A DNA stretch of 64,000 bases, from contig BSDZ01000032.1 of the NCBI GenBank assembly GCA_030268105.1, forward strand, positions 124,001 to 188,000. Direction: 5' to 3'. The position numbers and the translations under genes were made by a program. The notes beneath the pieces are model-generated. The model had not been told where the DNA came from. It searched no databases and saw nothing but the letters and a program-made list of their open reading frames with translations. The stretch is from Volvox africanus. Its lineage: Eukaryota; Chlorophyta; Chlorophyceae; Chlamydomonadales; Volvocaceae. Below are positions 8,417 through 19,651 of the stretch, in pieces (positions within the stretch are counted from its first letter, which is position 1; the number at the start of each line of letters is the position of its first letter).

Positions 8417-10406
8417 GTTGAATAACTGCCCTTCTCGCAACACTTCCAGTATCTAACTTGAACGTTTCTTAATCCATCATCTCTTTTGCGTGGATGCCTG
8501 GAATGGGCAATGGAGGGTGGGCCTTCGTAAAACAATGGCGGGAGCGTACGTCGCGCTAGCATGCGAACAGCAGGATGAATTCCCATCCAAAGCGACTCGC
8601 AGCCACAATAGCCCACAGAGGCGCGCACCCATGCACACACACACGCACACACACACACACATGCACACACACACACACATGCACACGCACGCACCTACAG
8701 AACGGCGCCGCTTCCCTCAGCCCGCTCTGCGTCCTCCTCTTCCATCGCCAAGGTATCACTATCATTCGCCGACCGAACGGTGGACCCCCCCGTGATCCCC
8801 CAGGATCCCTCAGAACCCCCCAGCGCGGGGGGCAGACTGGCCAGGCGGTTGAAGGAGAGGTTGAGCACACCCAGATGCTGGGGGGTGATGCCTGCGGGGC
8901 AGGACGGGAAAGGGTACCGCATACAGGTCCGAGGGATACAGTCCGAGGGACTGTCATCATTCGGGCCTCAGGATGAGCGCTGATCGAAAGGAGGCACCTG
9001 TGTGTGTAGGATAGGGGGGTACATCACCCGTGGCCACTAACCTGGCAGTCCCTACCTTCCCCGGTGTTTCGGGGCACCCTCATCCAGTCTCCCATGCCGA
9101 CTTCTCCGAAATCAGTGGTTTTCCCAGGTTCAGCACCCACCACCAGCATCCTGTGTGTGTGAATTTGTGGATGTGCCGCAGCAGGAGGATGAGGGTGCAC
9201 ATAATGGGGAGTGGCGGACCCCAAACTGCCAAAAGAAGAGACTTCTCTCACCCTCTGCTAACGTCTCAATGTCGTTGCCGGACGCATTAAATACCACCAG
9301 GCCATCCAGTTTGAGCACCTCGGCCGGTACGGAACTCCAGCCATTGTGCCACACATCCGCCACATAGACAGCCTGGCACGGGCTGAGACGGAAGAACGGT
9401 GGAGAAGAGGCTGAGAGTGAAACCCCGCTTTACCCTTCCCCACCCACCCATTGTGTGTGTGTGTGTGTGTCTCGGGGGGGGGGAAGAGAGGAGTAAGGGG
9501 GTTATGCGGCCCCGTGATCCAGTTCCTATCCCCGCAGTTCCCATACTCCTGCGCTTCCGGGCTTCACAACATGTACATGCATACAACCCTGAAACCCTAT
9601 CCTTAAGGCCCCTGAGAATGTCACACATGAGAATCTTACCTGAACGTCCGCAACAACTTGTCGTACGGCTACGACGCTGCGTACAAATCCTGAAGTTCGT
9701 TGCCGCCGCTCGGCTGCTCACGGATGCAGTAGCGATAAGTGTACGCCAGCGCCGATACCCGGACAAGTAAGGGGGCCCGGGCACAAGGAGGAGATTGCCG
9801 ACACTGCAACGTGACGTGAGCAAGAGATAAAGCACTCAGGATCCGCTGTCAAAGCGTACAGAAAGCCCTCAACTAGCGTATGGCTACCACTGACATCTCG
9901 GTATCATCGTCCGCGCTCGAAGCGGACCAGGGCTCCGTGTGGCTCACCAGGGCCTCCCCAAGGTTGTCCAGGGTGACACGACCGCCTGTGCGACGACGTC
10001 GACGTGGTCTCTCGCGCTCCCTCTGTTTCCGCTTCCGCTGGCCGGCTTCGCCAGTCGCATTAGCGTCGTCTTGCGCGCATGCAGTGCTGTAATCGATTTT
10101 AACGATATATTGTTATTGCTCGCGTCCTCACCTCCATCCGGCGCCGCCAGTTGCTCCCGCTGCTGATCGGTTACCGCCAGCAGCGAATTGTTTGCCTCAC
10201 TGGCGCTATCGTTGCCTCCATCAGAGTACCGCCGTCGCTTGCGACCGAACATATCAGTGGACGTTGCTGCGGTCGATGCGTCTCGGCCGAAAACCGAAAA
10301 CCGACTCACCGAACGCCAGGAAAAAACCGCTACCCTCGTCGTCATCGTCTTCCAACAGGACCCGTACATCGGGGGCTTCAAAAACCTCATCGTCGTTGCT
10401 GATCAT
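8413..10406 (-). CDS. Leucine-rich-repeat protein, seven-exon model (unit 1)
   Basis: Hand-built spliced model, about 255 aa. Exons on the minus strand: 10406-10310, 10266-10132, 10045-9948, 9668-9640, 9382-9252, 8891-8699 and 8497-8413, all joined in phase across GT-AG introns of 43, 86, 279, 257, 360 and 201 nt. The N-terminus is acidic (run of four Asp near residue 20). A strongly basic stretch follows (residues ~84-98), NLS-like. The LRR part crosses the exon 5/6 join: LDGLVVFNASGNDI is followed by LGVLNLSFNRLASLP, which fits the LxxLxLxxNxL consensus. Introns 4 and 6 hold TG/G and CA tracts. The acceptor of intron 3 (ending TAG at 9671-9669) lacks a pyrimidine tract and exon 4 is only 29 nt, so that part is weakest. 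A strong acceptor just upstream of the chosen ATG leaves open that more 5' exons exist. LRR domains usually mediate protein binding; the specific role is unknown. Confidence 0.6.
8631..8693 (+). repeat. CA microsatellite in last LRR intron
   Basis: Interrupted (CA)n with GC and TG interruptions. It is two bases longer in units 2 and 4 (near 19866-19930 and 37680-37744) than in units 1, 5 and 6. Confidence 0.95.
9451..9483 (+). repeat. TG microsatellite and poly-G run in LRR intron 4
   Basis: A (TG)n tract followed by CTC and a G run of 10 (units 1, 5, 6) or 12 (units 2, 4). Poly-G runs are prone to sequencing error, but the lengths track other linked differences, so they look real. Confidence 0.9.
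9587..9646 (-). repeat. 60-bp direct repeat, copy B (inside the LRR gene)
   Basis: Identical to 7092-7151. The same GTAAG donor (9639) is used in the LRR model, but that model joins it to a farther acceptor at 9383 because using the TTTCAG at 9589 puts an early stop in the LRR frame. Copies: 20826-20885, 38640-38699, 49875-49934, 61110-61169; absent from unit 3. Confidence 0.9.
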
Positions 10407-10861
10407 GCACGGGACGGGTAGGAAAGAGAAAGAAGAGAACGAAAACGATATGGAACCCATAACGGGAGGTACCGCATGATAGCAGCAGGTTGTGAAGAAG
10501 GCAGGGTGTACAAATAATTCGGCGTGCGTGGGTGCATTCAGTTTAAAGTTTTCGTTTGGGTGGACGCATATATGTGTGCGTGGTGGGTACCTGTGTGAAC
10601 CACCTGCTACTACTCGCTGAATCGCAAGAGACTAAGTGGAACGCATCTAGCATTGCGTGAGAGACAGGGGAAAGGACAAGCGAGCGATTACACGCTTATC
10701 ACAAATGCTAACATCCATTTCCTTCATTGTAATTTACCCCATTATGGATAACACGCGTATCATATAATTCATGCTGTTAACTTCATTTTAAAATCAGAAT
10801 TCCTGCGTGGTAAAGCCCCAACCGGCCCGACTCTTGATGGGCCTTATCTAGCGCTGCGTAT
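10407..10861. other. Upstream region of the LRR gene (unit 1)
   Basis: About 450 bp between the LRR ATG and the preceding gene's stop, both on the minus strand. It holds a pyrimidine-rich stretch directly upstream of the ATG that could be a 5' UTR or a 3' splice acceptor, and an ATATATG box near 10570. This is the most likely promoter region of the LRR gene. Confidence 0.35.
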
Positions 10862-11013
10862 CTATACATGCATGGCAGCCGAATATCTATACACTGCACT
10901 AAAAAGCGCCGCCCTCTTATCCATCCCAACTTACAGGTCACGAGGGACTTGGTTTGATGGCCCAGCTGCACCTCTGACCCCCCTCCTGGCGCCTCCTCCC
11001 CGCTGAGTGCCTC
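10862..11013 (-). CDS. 3' exons of a gene spanning the chosen unit boundary (unit 1)
   Basis: Minus-strand exon 11013-10935 follows a good acceptor (pyrimidine-rich, CCCCCTTCAG) and ends at a strong GTAAGT donor. It encodes EALSGEEAPGGGSEVQLG and more. A 41-nt intron (10934-10894) ending GTGCAG leads in phase to a short last exon ending TAG at 10864-10862. Upstream exons would lie in the neighbouring unit but were not identified. A second frame through the first exon (MSIMPTPPSGG...) is also open and runs to the GTAAGT. Unit 2 has a Gly-to-Glu change at 22218. Copies: 22101-22252, 39915-40066, 51150-51301, 62385-62536. Confidence 0.33.
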
Positions 11014-14000
11014 CTGAAGGGGGCGTGGGCATGATGGACATCACAACGTTGAAGTGGAGGGTGGCAGCTTAATATGATGGGCAGTTTAGTTCAGCCGTGG
11101 ATCTTAGCCGCTTCCCTAAGAGGATGGGTCATGTCGGGCGTGCTTCCATGTCCGCCCTCAAATATCTCCCTTGTCCGTAACTGGGCTGACGTTCATATAT
11201 TTGGCAGTATATGAGGGTTTTCGTTATGCCCAGCTCCGTATGAGATTGCGTTTAGGCCTTTGTGTGTTGAGAGGCAGCGTGCCACTGTCCAAAATCAGAA
11301 CTGCACCCCAAAGCACCATGAGCCCTTCTTCCTTCTGATACTATAGTACAAATCTCCACTGCGTGAGTTTGGATCCTGCCGTCGCTTGCAACTTCACTTC
11401 CTCTACACAGCTGATGCCCGACGTGATAGCCCCGGAGAGCGATCGGTCACTGGCGCTGCACGAATCTCTCTGGTGGTGGCGATGGTTGCAGAAGGAGGAT
11501 TGACCCGCTTACGCAGTTTGTGGCTTCCGGACTGGGCGGCGCCCCCTCATCAGCTGGTCCAGTGGCAGATGCAGATCGCACAGGTAAGCTTCCTCAGCAG
11601 GTCCGCGATTGCCTCGACCATTTAGCCGATCTCGCCATCCACAGGCGATACCGTGTGTATAGTGTGTAAAATTCATTCGGCTTCTCAAGTCGTATAATAG
11701 TTAATGCCTGTAAAGGCCATGGCATGGATCTCAGTTCTCAGGCGTCGTAGCACCGTATTTCACCTCCTGGGTTCCGCCAGCCTACCGTCAGTGGCCATGC
11801 CCTCTTTACTGACACATGCACTCCACTCATACCGATCGCAGATGGCCCCACTGGTGGCGCTCCGTATGGTTGACCACCACTACTTCTGGCGGCTGCCGGC
11901 ACCCGTTGGTTGTCCGGAGGTGCAGGACAGACTGGAGGCGGCGGGGCCGGCAAGCCGCCGTGTCGACGATACAACGCTCGCAAACACTGCCAAGAGAGCA
12001 ACCAGCAGCGTTGCCCCGAAACCGCCTCCGGCGACGGCGTGGAGGCGCGCCCGCTGACGCCCCGTCGCGGTAGTCAATGACGGGGGCGGCGACTTCCCTT
12101 CTGGGGCGCGGTGGTTGGTGAAGGTGCTCGGTCGCATTTTGCCCGTCTTCCCGAAACGAACAAGAAGCGTTCGTCCCTAGGGACGAGACGCAGAAAGCCA
12201 AGAAGGGATGTGAACCGTGAAGCTGTTGCCGGCTGCGGTTCAGTCGCCCCAACGGCTCCCTCCAACGAGGCAGGAGGAGAAGAAATCGCTATTAGGGGCG
12301 TTATTCCGTTGTGCCACCTTGTTCCACCCAAGATGCCGCCCAGTCGTACGACGCGCCTCCTGGACGAGTTCTGGAAGGGATGAGTCAAAGCCGCTGCTGG
12401 AGATGCCTGGGGTATGAAATCGATTTTACCGTTAGATGTGAATTGATGGCTCGGCTCGCCTTGCATTAAGTGTTTTGCATTTGTTTGTTGGAATAAGGTT
12501 ACGAGCAGACGACGTCTCTAATAAAACAGTGTTTTACCGGTGGACTTCTTAGGTCAAGCCAAAGCCGGTGCGGGTCAGCTGGCGGTTGCCGCGAAGGGTT
12601 ACCGGAGGTCCAAGGTTAAATGGATTGGTTGGTTACGGTCGAATGGATGGTGAACCAAATGTGGTTTCAGAGCGGGTCACTTCGGACAGGAACTTTAACA
12701 GGACTTCAAGTATATGTATACTAGAGAATCAACCGGTTTTGCTAGGTATCTGCTGTGTCAGTCCAGTATCGCGAACCGTCGGCGGGGGCGATGGAATCAG
12801 AGGACGTAACGGGTGTCGCAGTGTGGCGCGGGCAACTTGCACTGTCTTTTCAGAGTGTCACCGTTGACTGCCTATTTTGGTTGGAAATTCATGTGATACT
12901 GTACGAGGCGTGTCAGACTCACAGCATTATTGAAAAGTTGTTTTCTGTGCGCTGATTTTCGATTTTCAAAGAACCTCAAAGTTTAGCTGGCCACTGCTGG
13001 CCTTCCCTTGCTTGCTGCTCTCAGGAGATGTCGGACGTCACTTTCGCGGGCATCTATCCAGAAAGCTGCAACTACAGCAACATTTCAATCATGCTGTCCT
13101 CAATAAGCGCTGATGGTTGCGAGGAACAGATAACAGGCCTTGATGCGGTGTCTTGGGGACTGGCACGGTATTTTGCAATAAACACGTCTTTCCTATATAA
13201 TCCAGTTAACCGACCGTTGAAGCCGGGGTAAACTCTAACCGGTCGTTCGGATATGAAGCTTCCCATGGCCGCACCAGATAATCTAGTGCTAATAGATACC
13301 GGATTCATTTGGAGAGTAAGTGGGGCATGCTGGGCGTGTCTGGGGCGGTCGGTCGTCGATGATGCAGTGAGCCATTCATCCTCGATCCGCAGAGCTCATG
13401 GGCAACCAGTTTCAGCTTTCAGGAAGGGAGGGTAGCGTGCAGTATGGCCAAGCAAGCAGCTCCCACGCTAGAATTCTCCTTCTTTGGGATTAGAAGCTGA
13501 CATTGGACCCCCGCACCAACCATCTGCTCCGTTGGTCCATCTCTGATCATGGCGGGCAAAAGCTTAATGGTAGGCTGGCCCAGGACGGGGCCGGGGACGG
13601 GGCCGGGGACGGGGGCGGGGACGGGGACGGGGACGGGGACGGGGACGGGGACGGGGACGGGGACGGGGACGGGGACGGGGACGGGGACGGGGACGGGGAC
13701 GGGGGCGGGGGCGGGGGCGGGGATGGGATTGGGGCTTCCCTCCTCCATCTCGGATGCTGAGATGACTGCTGTCCTGGAGGCCATGAGCCCCAATAAGGCG
13801 GATCTCAAGCGTACCTCTCAGTGCACGGGTTGCCGGAGAGACTTCGCAAGCACTTGACAGCTGTGCTGCTGCCGGCAATCTGAGGGCCACCATAGATGAT
13901 AGATAAGACGCTGAGGCAACTATATCAATATATCTTATATCTTGTTATGGGGCTTTTGTCGATCGAAATTGTTAGTTGCCAAGCCCTTGCTTGCATCGGC

Positions 14001-15715
14001 TGGCAGTATGTAACGGCTCCCCATAAAGGTTACATGCGCTCCTTGTAACGCCATGCCTGCTCCACGCAGCAGCCCATTATATTGTCAAGATACATCTATC
14101 TACCGTTCTAACATCGGCAAGTGCGTACTTAGTGATAAATATTAACCGGTCAGCCCTGCATAGAATTCCTAGCAGGAAATCTATCATGGCTGCCAGTGGT
14201 TCACCCCCACAGTCAGCCTGCTGATCAATCTTGCTTATCCCCAGAAATAAACTGCAAATAATACATTACGTAGATCAACCATTTTATTAACAGAATAACC
14301 AGAAGAATCGCTGGTCCCAGAGAAACGGACTCGTGGAAAGGAAGGGTGTGGCGGCAGGTTATGGCTCAGTAGCCGTACAACACAAAACGCGCGCTACAGT
14401 TTTGATACTGCCTATGTACAGCAGTACGATCACCTAATTTTGTACGACCGCAATTCATGTCAATTAAAGCCTATCATCATGACTTTCAACGTTTAACGTT
14501 CTTACTAAGACATAAGCTGCTGCGGTGTTTTTGTGGAATGAATGGTGGTAAGTGAGGGCTGCGGTGAGCTGCATTCACGGTCCATGCTTGACCTGTACCG
14601 GGTGCGGCGGTATCCCCCACACGACTACACAAGGATAACAAATGGCGCATGTGTGAAAGCATGAGTGCGTTACACATCATTGTGAGTACAGCATCAGGGA
14701 TACTTCCCACATTAGCAACTATACCCGCTTTCATCGCACCGACGGCTCCACCATCCAGTGCCATGCACTACCGTGTGTCCCACATGCCTCGTGCCCAACA
14801 CAAGCCTTAAGAACGGCACCTGGTCCCCATCCGCCGGGATATGCCCGTTTGCCAGTGGTCGGTGAAGGTGCGACAAACACCGCACCCTACAACCACGATA
14901 TCACCCTGAACAGGATGGACGGAATACTGGGAATGAAGCCTTCCAGGCTACCCATATCTGCAGCTAAGAGACCTCGGAATGACTCGGACCGAATGAAGCC
15001 CGAAGCAGACGGACCCGCACTGGACTAATGTAAAACATTGTGCCTTCCATATCACACAAACTTAGGAAACAGCACAATTTAGTTAAGCCAGGCCAAGCAG
15101 GTCGGAGACGACCGCACTCCGCTGTAGGCTGCCGAACTTGAAAACAAACTTGAACAAACAACAGGACATCACCATATCCCAATCACCGACTTGGGCCGAT
15201 CAGAAGGGCAAATGTCCGCACGCTTTTCTCCCGCTAGTTTGGCGTTACTACAGCGGTTCGTCTGGTTGCCTCACATGTACTGCACGCAGAAAATATATAC
15301 CTAATGCTGTGGGCAAATGAAAGGGATGCGACGAAACAGGTCCCCTCATGCCCCCATCGGCAAGCCCAAAACAGTTGTTGCAATGGCGCTGTTGTGGTGT
15401 GCGCTTGCTGAGGCTATGGAAGCGTGGTTTGCCCCGCAAACCAACAAGCCAACCTCTAGCGTTAGCCGCCATCGGCAGATTAATCGTTGCAAACACCGTG
15501 GAACGAATTTTTCGCTGTCCCAAACACACATATTTGTTTCAATCAGATACTTATCCAAGAACCTATCCTAAAATCCATAGACATCCAAATTGATGCATAA
15601 AAAACTAGACCTCAACCTTGTTTCCCAGATTTGGTACCGGCTCAAACCGTATTCAACTCGCGTCAATGCTCTCAATTTGGCTTTAGTTAACGCAACTAAT
15701 ACAATTGCTTAGCAA

Positions 15716-17260
15716 TTACCTCCGCCATTTGCAACCTGTTTGCAGCTGCGAGCTGGCTGAGGGCGACGAAGCTACCACCTCGCAAAGTGACCACCCCATC
15801 CAGACCGCCCAGACGCTTAAGGGGACATCCCCAACCCCCCCCCCAACCAAGCTCTCAACCATGTGTGCACTTCCTACCGTGGCAGCGTTAGCGCATTGCC
15901 GGCCGTCACTGTCCCCGCCATCTCGCCCGCCCATTTCATACTGGCCCTCCTGATTCCCCCGGCCATACTCCCCAGCGCGGCCCTGCTGCGTCTCGGGCAC
16001 CTTCGAAACACTTTTTGAAGCTTCACAGGGCACCACAGCAATGCTTGCGGCATACCCCACTGACAAAATGCCCACGTCTCGAGGTGCGAGCGGCAAATTT
16101 GGCAATAGCCTGGCAGGCGGCGCCACCATGGGGCGCTGCATCTCGCTCCCCTCATCCAGGCAGCGTGAACCAGTGGCCCCCTCTCTGCTGGAGCCTTCAC
16201 GCTGAAACTGGAGCTCCTGTGCGGCGGTGGAGATGCTGGGCGCTGTAGACGGCCAGCTGTTCGGCAGCTTACTGCGACTCAGATGGGAAAAGCGTCTCCT
16301 CGCTTCCTCCAGCGCGGCCATCATCCGTCGGCGACCAGCCGCGGCACGAGCCAGCGCCAAAGCGTGAACTGAATCCGTGCATAACAAACCACCCTCTGAG
16401 CTGAAAGCTGCCACGGGAGGGATAAGCCAGAATAATGGAGATACAAGACGGTACTTCTGCTTAACATGTCCGCCGACAGGTTGGCCAGACTTCGGCGCTA
16501 CCGTTGGAAAAGGAGTATTGCCCACAAAGGATGTGATGAAAGAGCTGGAGGGGAAACAGCCAGATGCATCGCTAATGGAAGCGTCCGTTTCCACTGCCTG
16601 TGCCAAATCAGCATTAGCGATGGGCGCTGGAGCTATTGCACCGCCCGAAATGCAACATGACGCAAAGTAAGCTGGCGTGACCGGAAGAGGGGGCGTGCCT
16701 GCATCCATCAAAACCAGCACTTCCACAGTAGCCGCAGAACAGATAATTGCGCCGCTTGTTTGAAACGTCACACTCTTGGCCTTTCAACGACCTTCACAGG
16801 CTGCCTTCGGCTGTGAAAGAGCAGAGCGCCTTGACAGGCGGCCCGCTGGCCGGAGCTGCCCACGGGGTGGGTCCAGTATCATAAAAGACGGAGTATGAAT
16901 GCTATGCGGGCTATGAAGGCTGCACGGCTCATAACCGCCTGCAAGTCGGTCATCGTCGCTCCAGTCTGAACTACTGGGAAAGCACCTGCCGTCGCTGTCT
17001 CTATCACTGTCGGCGTGTGAGCTGCCTTGACTGCTGGAGGCGCTGCCCCCGGTGCTGCACGTGGAGCCCATATCGCCGCGCTCATCGACCAGACAGCAAG
17101 TACTACTACTGATGTAGCTGCAGATCATAGTGCCATGCGCGCCACCCAGCGCTGGCACGTGGCATGTTGATGGCGAGGCCGGAACAACGGGCTGTGCTGC
17201 TGCTGCAACGTCTAAATGATCCTCATAATATTGTCGTTGATAAGGACATGTATTAAGCGC
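15716..17260 (-). CDS. Long Ser/Ala/Gly-rich frame, unit 2 copy
   Basis: Identical reading frame, with TGA at 16786-16784. Confidence 0.48.
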
Positions 17261-18037
17261 TTACATCTGCGGCGAAGAGCACGAAATTAGCAGCATCCCA
17301 TCACAGACATAACGATAAAGAGGACAACAGGCATATGTATACTGAATCTAATAATCAAGACGATATCAAACGCATTACATCTTCGTCCCTGAAGATTACA
17401 GCGCCACCATCGAGACGCCGACACCCCGTGACTCACCCGTGTGCTCTAATCCCTAGGCGCTGACATATGATGTTATGAAGATAGGTCAATCCAGCCCAAA
17501 TGAAGCACAGTAATAATGTATTGGCAAGATTCATACCGCCAACACCGCCTCCTGCAGCCAACAGCTCACCATGTAATAACAATGATGTTAACGTTCATTT
17601 AGCTCAAGTTGGAGTGAATAGGGTTATTAAGTGTTACATCATCATTGCGCCCAGGATGTGGGAGGTGATCGCAAAGCTCAAAAAGGTAATATCGTGCTCA
17701 GTGAACGTATTAAACGGCGTTATTCATGGATAATGAAAAGATGATCATCCGACACATTTTCTGTTCAGCCGCACGCGAAGCGAAATTAATTTAAAAGGAG
17801 GTCTATACCAATCCATCACATCGGACCATGTCGTAAATCCCATTGAAAGTATGGAAAGTTGTAACAGACCTAAATTTAGGCAATAGAAACAACGCTCTAT
17901 GCCGCACGTTCGCCTGCGAAAGTCCACTGCGAAAATTTTCATTTCGACGGCCGCCTGTTATGATACACATTTGATATTTTGCCGTCTAGCACCATATCAT
18001 CACGTAACGTGCTGACCTTAAACCGATGACTGAAAGA

Positions 18038-18421
18038 TCACAGAGGATGATGCCGTTTTAGCATTACGTACATGCGCAAACAACGCCTTCCCAAAGGCAT
18101 GGCTGCTACGACCTGGCAGGTAGCGTCCCTGTTGACCGCCATATGTAGCTTCACACGGCCAACCCGGGGGAGCAAACTTTTAAGCCGCGCGCTTGCTCGA
18201 TCCTGCAATCCAAGCGAATCCACAGAACGACGTTGGTTGAATTCGGCCTTAATCAGGCATAGTAGAAGTATGGCACTCACTTGGAGCATGCAGGCAGACT
18301 GCCGTTGTCTCTTCAAAGTCGTTTCCCCCTGAAACCCTATCCTTAAGGCCCCTGAGAATGTCACACATGAGAATCTTACCTGAACGCCATAACTAACAAA
18401 ACAAAGGATGCGATGACTCAG
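18038..18421 (-). CDS. Small spliced gene, unit 2 copy
   Basis: Same model, with AGT in place of AGC (Ser) from the A at 18416. Confidence 0.4.
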   Translation of the reverse strand: MSHRILCFVSYGVQVRFSCVTFSGALRIGFQGETTLKRQRQSACMLQVSAILLLCLIKAEFNQRRSVDSLGLQDRASARLKSLLPRVGRVKLHMAVNRDATCQVVAAMPLGRRCLRMYVMLKRHHPL

Positions 18422-18572
18422 TCAGTGAGATCGTCCCGCGCGAACTGGTAGCAACCGAAGTCGCTTACTCTACTACTTCTCTGTTCTCGTACCTAGCACC
18501 GTCCTTGAACACCCAGACTATAGGGAGCCTTTTGCTGCGTCACATGCCTGGAGTATTTCAAGATTTCGAGGT

Positions 18573-19651
18573 TCATAAGAAGTACCCTGGGGCTTGACCC
18601 CGAAGCCTGGGACATGCGCTTCTAAAAGAACCCGAATTTTCTCTGCCACCAAATACCGCGGTATATATAAACGACCAAACCGTCCCTCGTGCCCAACATA
18701 ATGCTTTTAAATAGGCAATGGCCTTTGACTGTGCAGATTGTTTTATCCAAACCCCTACCTTTTTGCAACAACCAGCGCAATCTTGCACATACCTGGAAAT
18801 CCGCTACTCGCATCAACGGCACGCCTCTCTCCTCCGCCATAAAGCTCGCTCCCACGCAGCCCCACGCCCCCGCCAGCCGCAAGTCCCCGCTTTGAACCCA
18901 AGTTGGGGGCGGGTTCTGCTTCCCATTCCAGTCCAAGGCGCTGCCGGAGTCAAACTCGGTCCTGCTTATGATCGACTCTACCCCGGGTACCGATGCTGAC
19001 ACCCTGGTATGGTCAGCGTGACCAGATGTAGCCCCATCCTTACCACCAAACCCAACATCACCACTTCCGTTGTACAGAGCTGCCAGGAAGCGTTTCCACA
19101 TCCCGTGACATCCATCACGGCGGTATCCGCCACAGATGGGACCTGACAGGTTACCATGCCGTGGGGGGATTCAGGTACACTCACACTTAGGTAAAATACA
19201 CTGTTGTGGGATCACAAAGCTTAGGAAGGCTTATGGTACACAAAGGATAACATCCCCAGGGACATTCAGTGGGGAAACATATCTTTTCGATCGTAATTCG
19301 CGCCAATATGTGCTTGTACGGCAGCTCCAACGCTATAACGCTATGATCATGCCTCCACGCCCTCCACGACGTTTCGGTAAAATCTGCCCAGCCATCCAAC
19401 ACTCCATCACATGCTTTCAAGTTATAAGGTATTACATCTAACCACTAACAACCACCACAGAAGGCATACAGCCGCAGCGAACACGCAGAGGAAGCATGGG
19501 GCCTAAAGCACCGTCCGTCCGCGTCAGGGCCTTCATGGCCAATCCACCAGGAAGCCAGGGACAGACAGCGCGACGTACCGTATCGCAGCAGGAGGCAGGG
19601 GGCCCCGGGAAGATTAGGCGCCGGACGTGTAGCCGCTAGATCCCTCGTCAT
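18573..19651 (-). CDS. Four-exon unknown gene, unit 2 copy
   Basis: Same model; no exon difference from unit 1 was seen. Confidence 0.48.

Larger units (their letters stand above)
1..11235. repeat. Tandem unit 1 (complete, 11235 bp)
   Basis: Reference copy used for detailed annotation. It has the short CA tract, a 10-G run near 9474-9483, and G at 7181, C at 3187, G at 3409 and T at 3415. Other units are obtained by adding 11235 (unit 2; 11237 after the CA tract and 11239 after the G run), 22474 (unit 3), 29049 (unit 4; 29051 then 29053 after the same tracts), 40288 (unit 5) and 51523 (unit 6). Confidence 0.95.

Noticed and set aside
8575..8976. ORFs over the CA tract on both strands (Thr-His, Cys-Val repeats)
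   Set aside because: They are products of the dinucleotide repeat, which lies in an LRR intron; their length changes with the tract.
9287..9835. 182-codon minus ORF
   Set aside because: It reads through splice donors, the TG tract and the G run, and is broken to 135 codons in units 2 and 4 by the G-run length change, so it is not constrained.
1..11235. Ribosomal DNA array
   Set aside because: The unit size suits eukaryotic rDNA, but I saw no conserved 18S, 5.8S, 28S or 5S segments on either strand, and the unit contains spliced protein-like exons.
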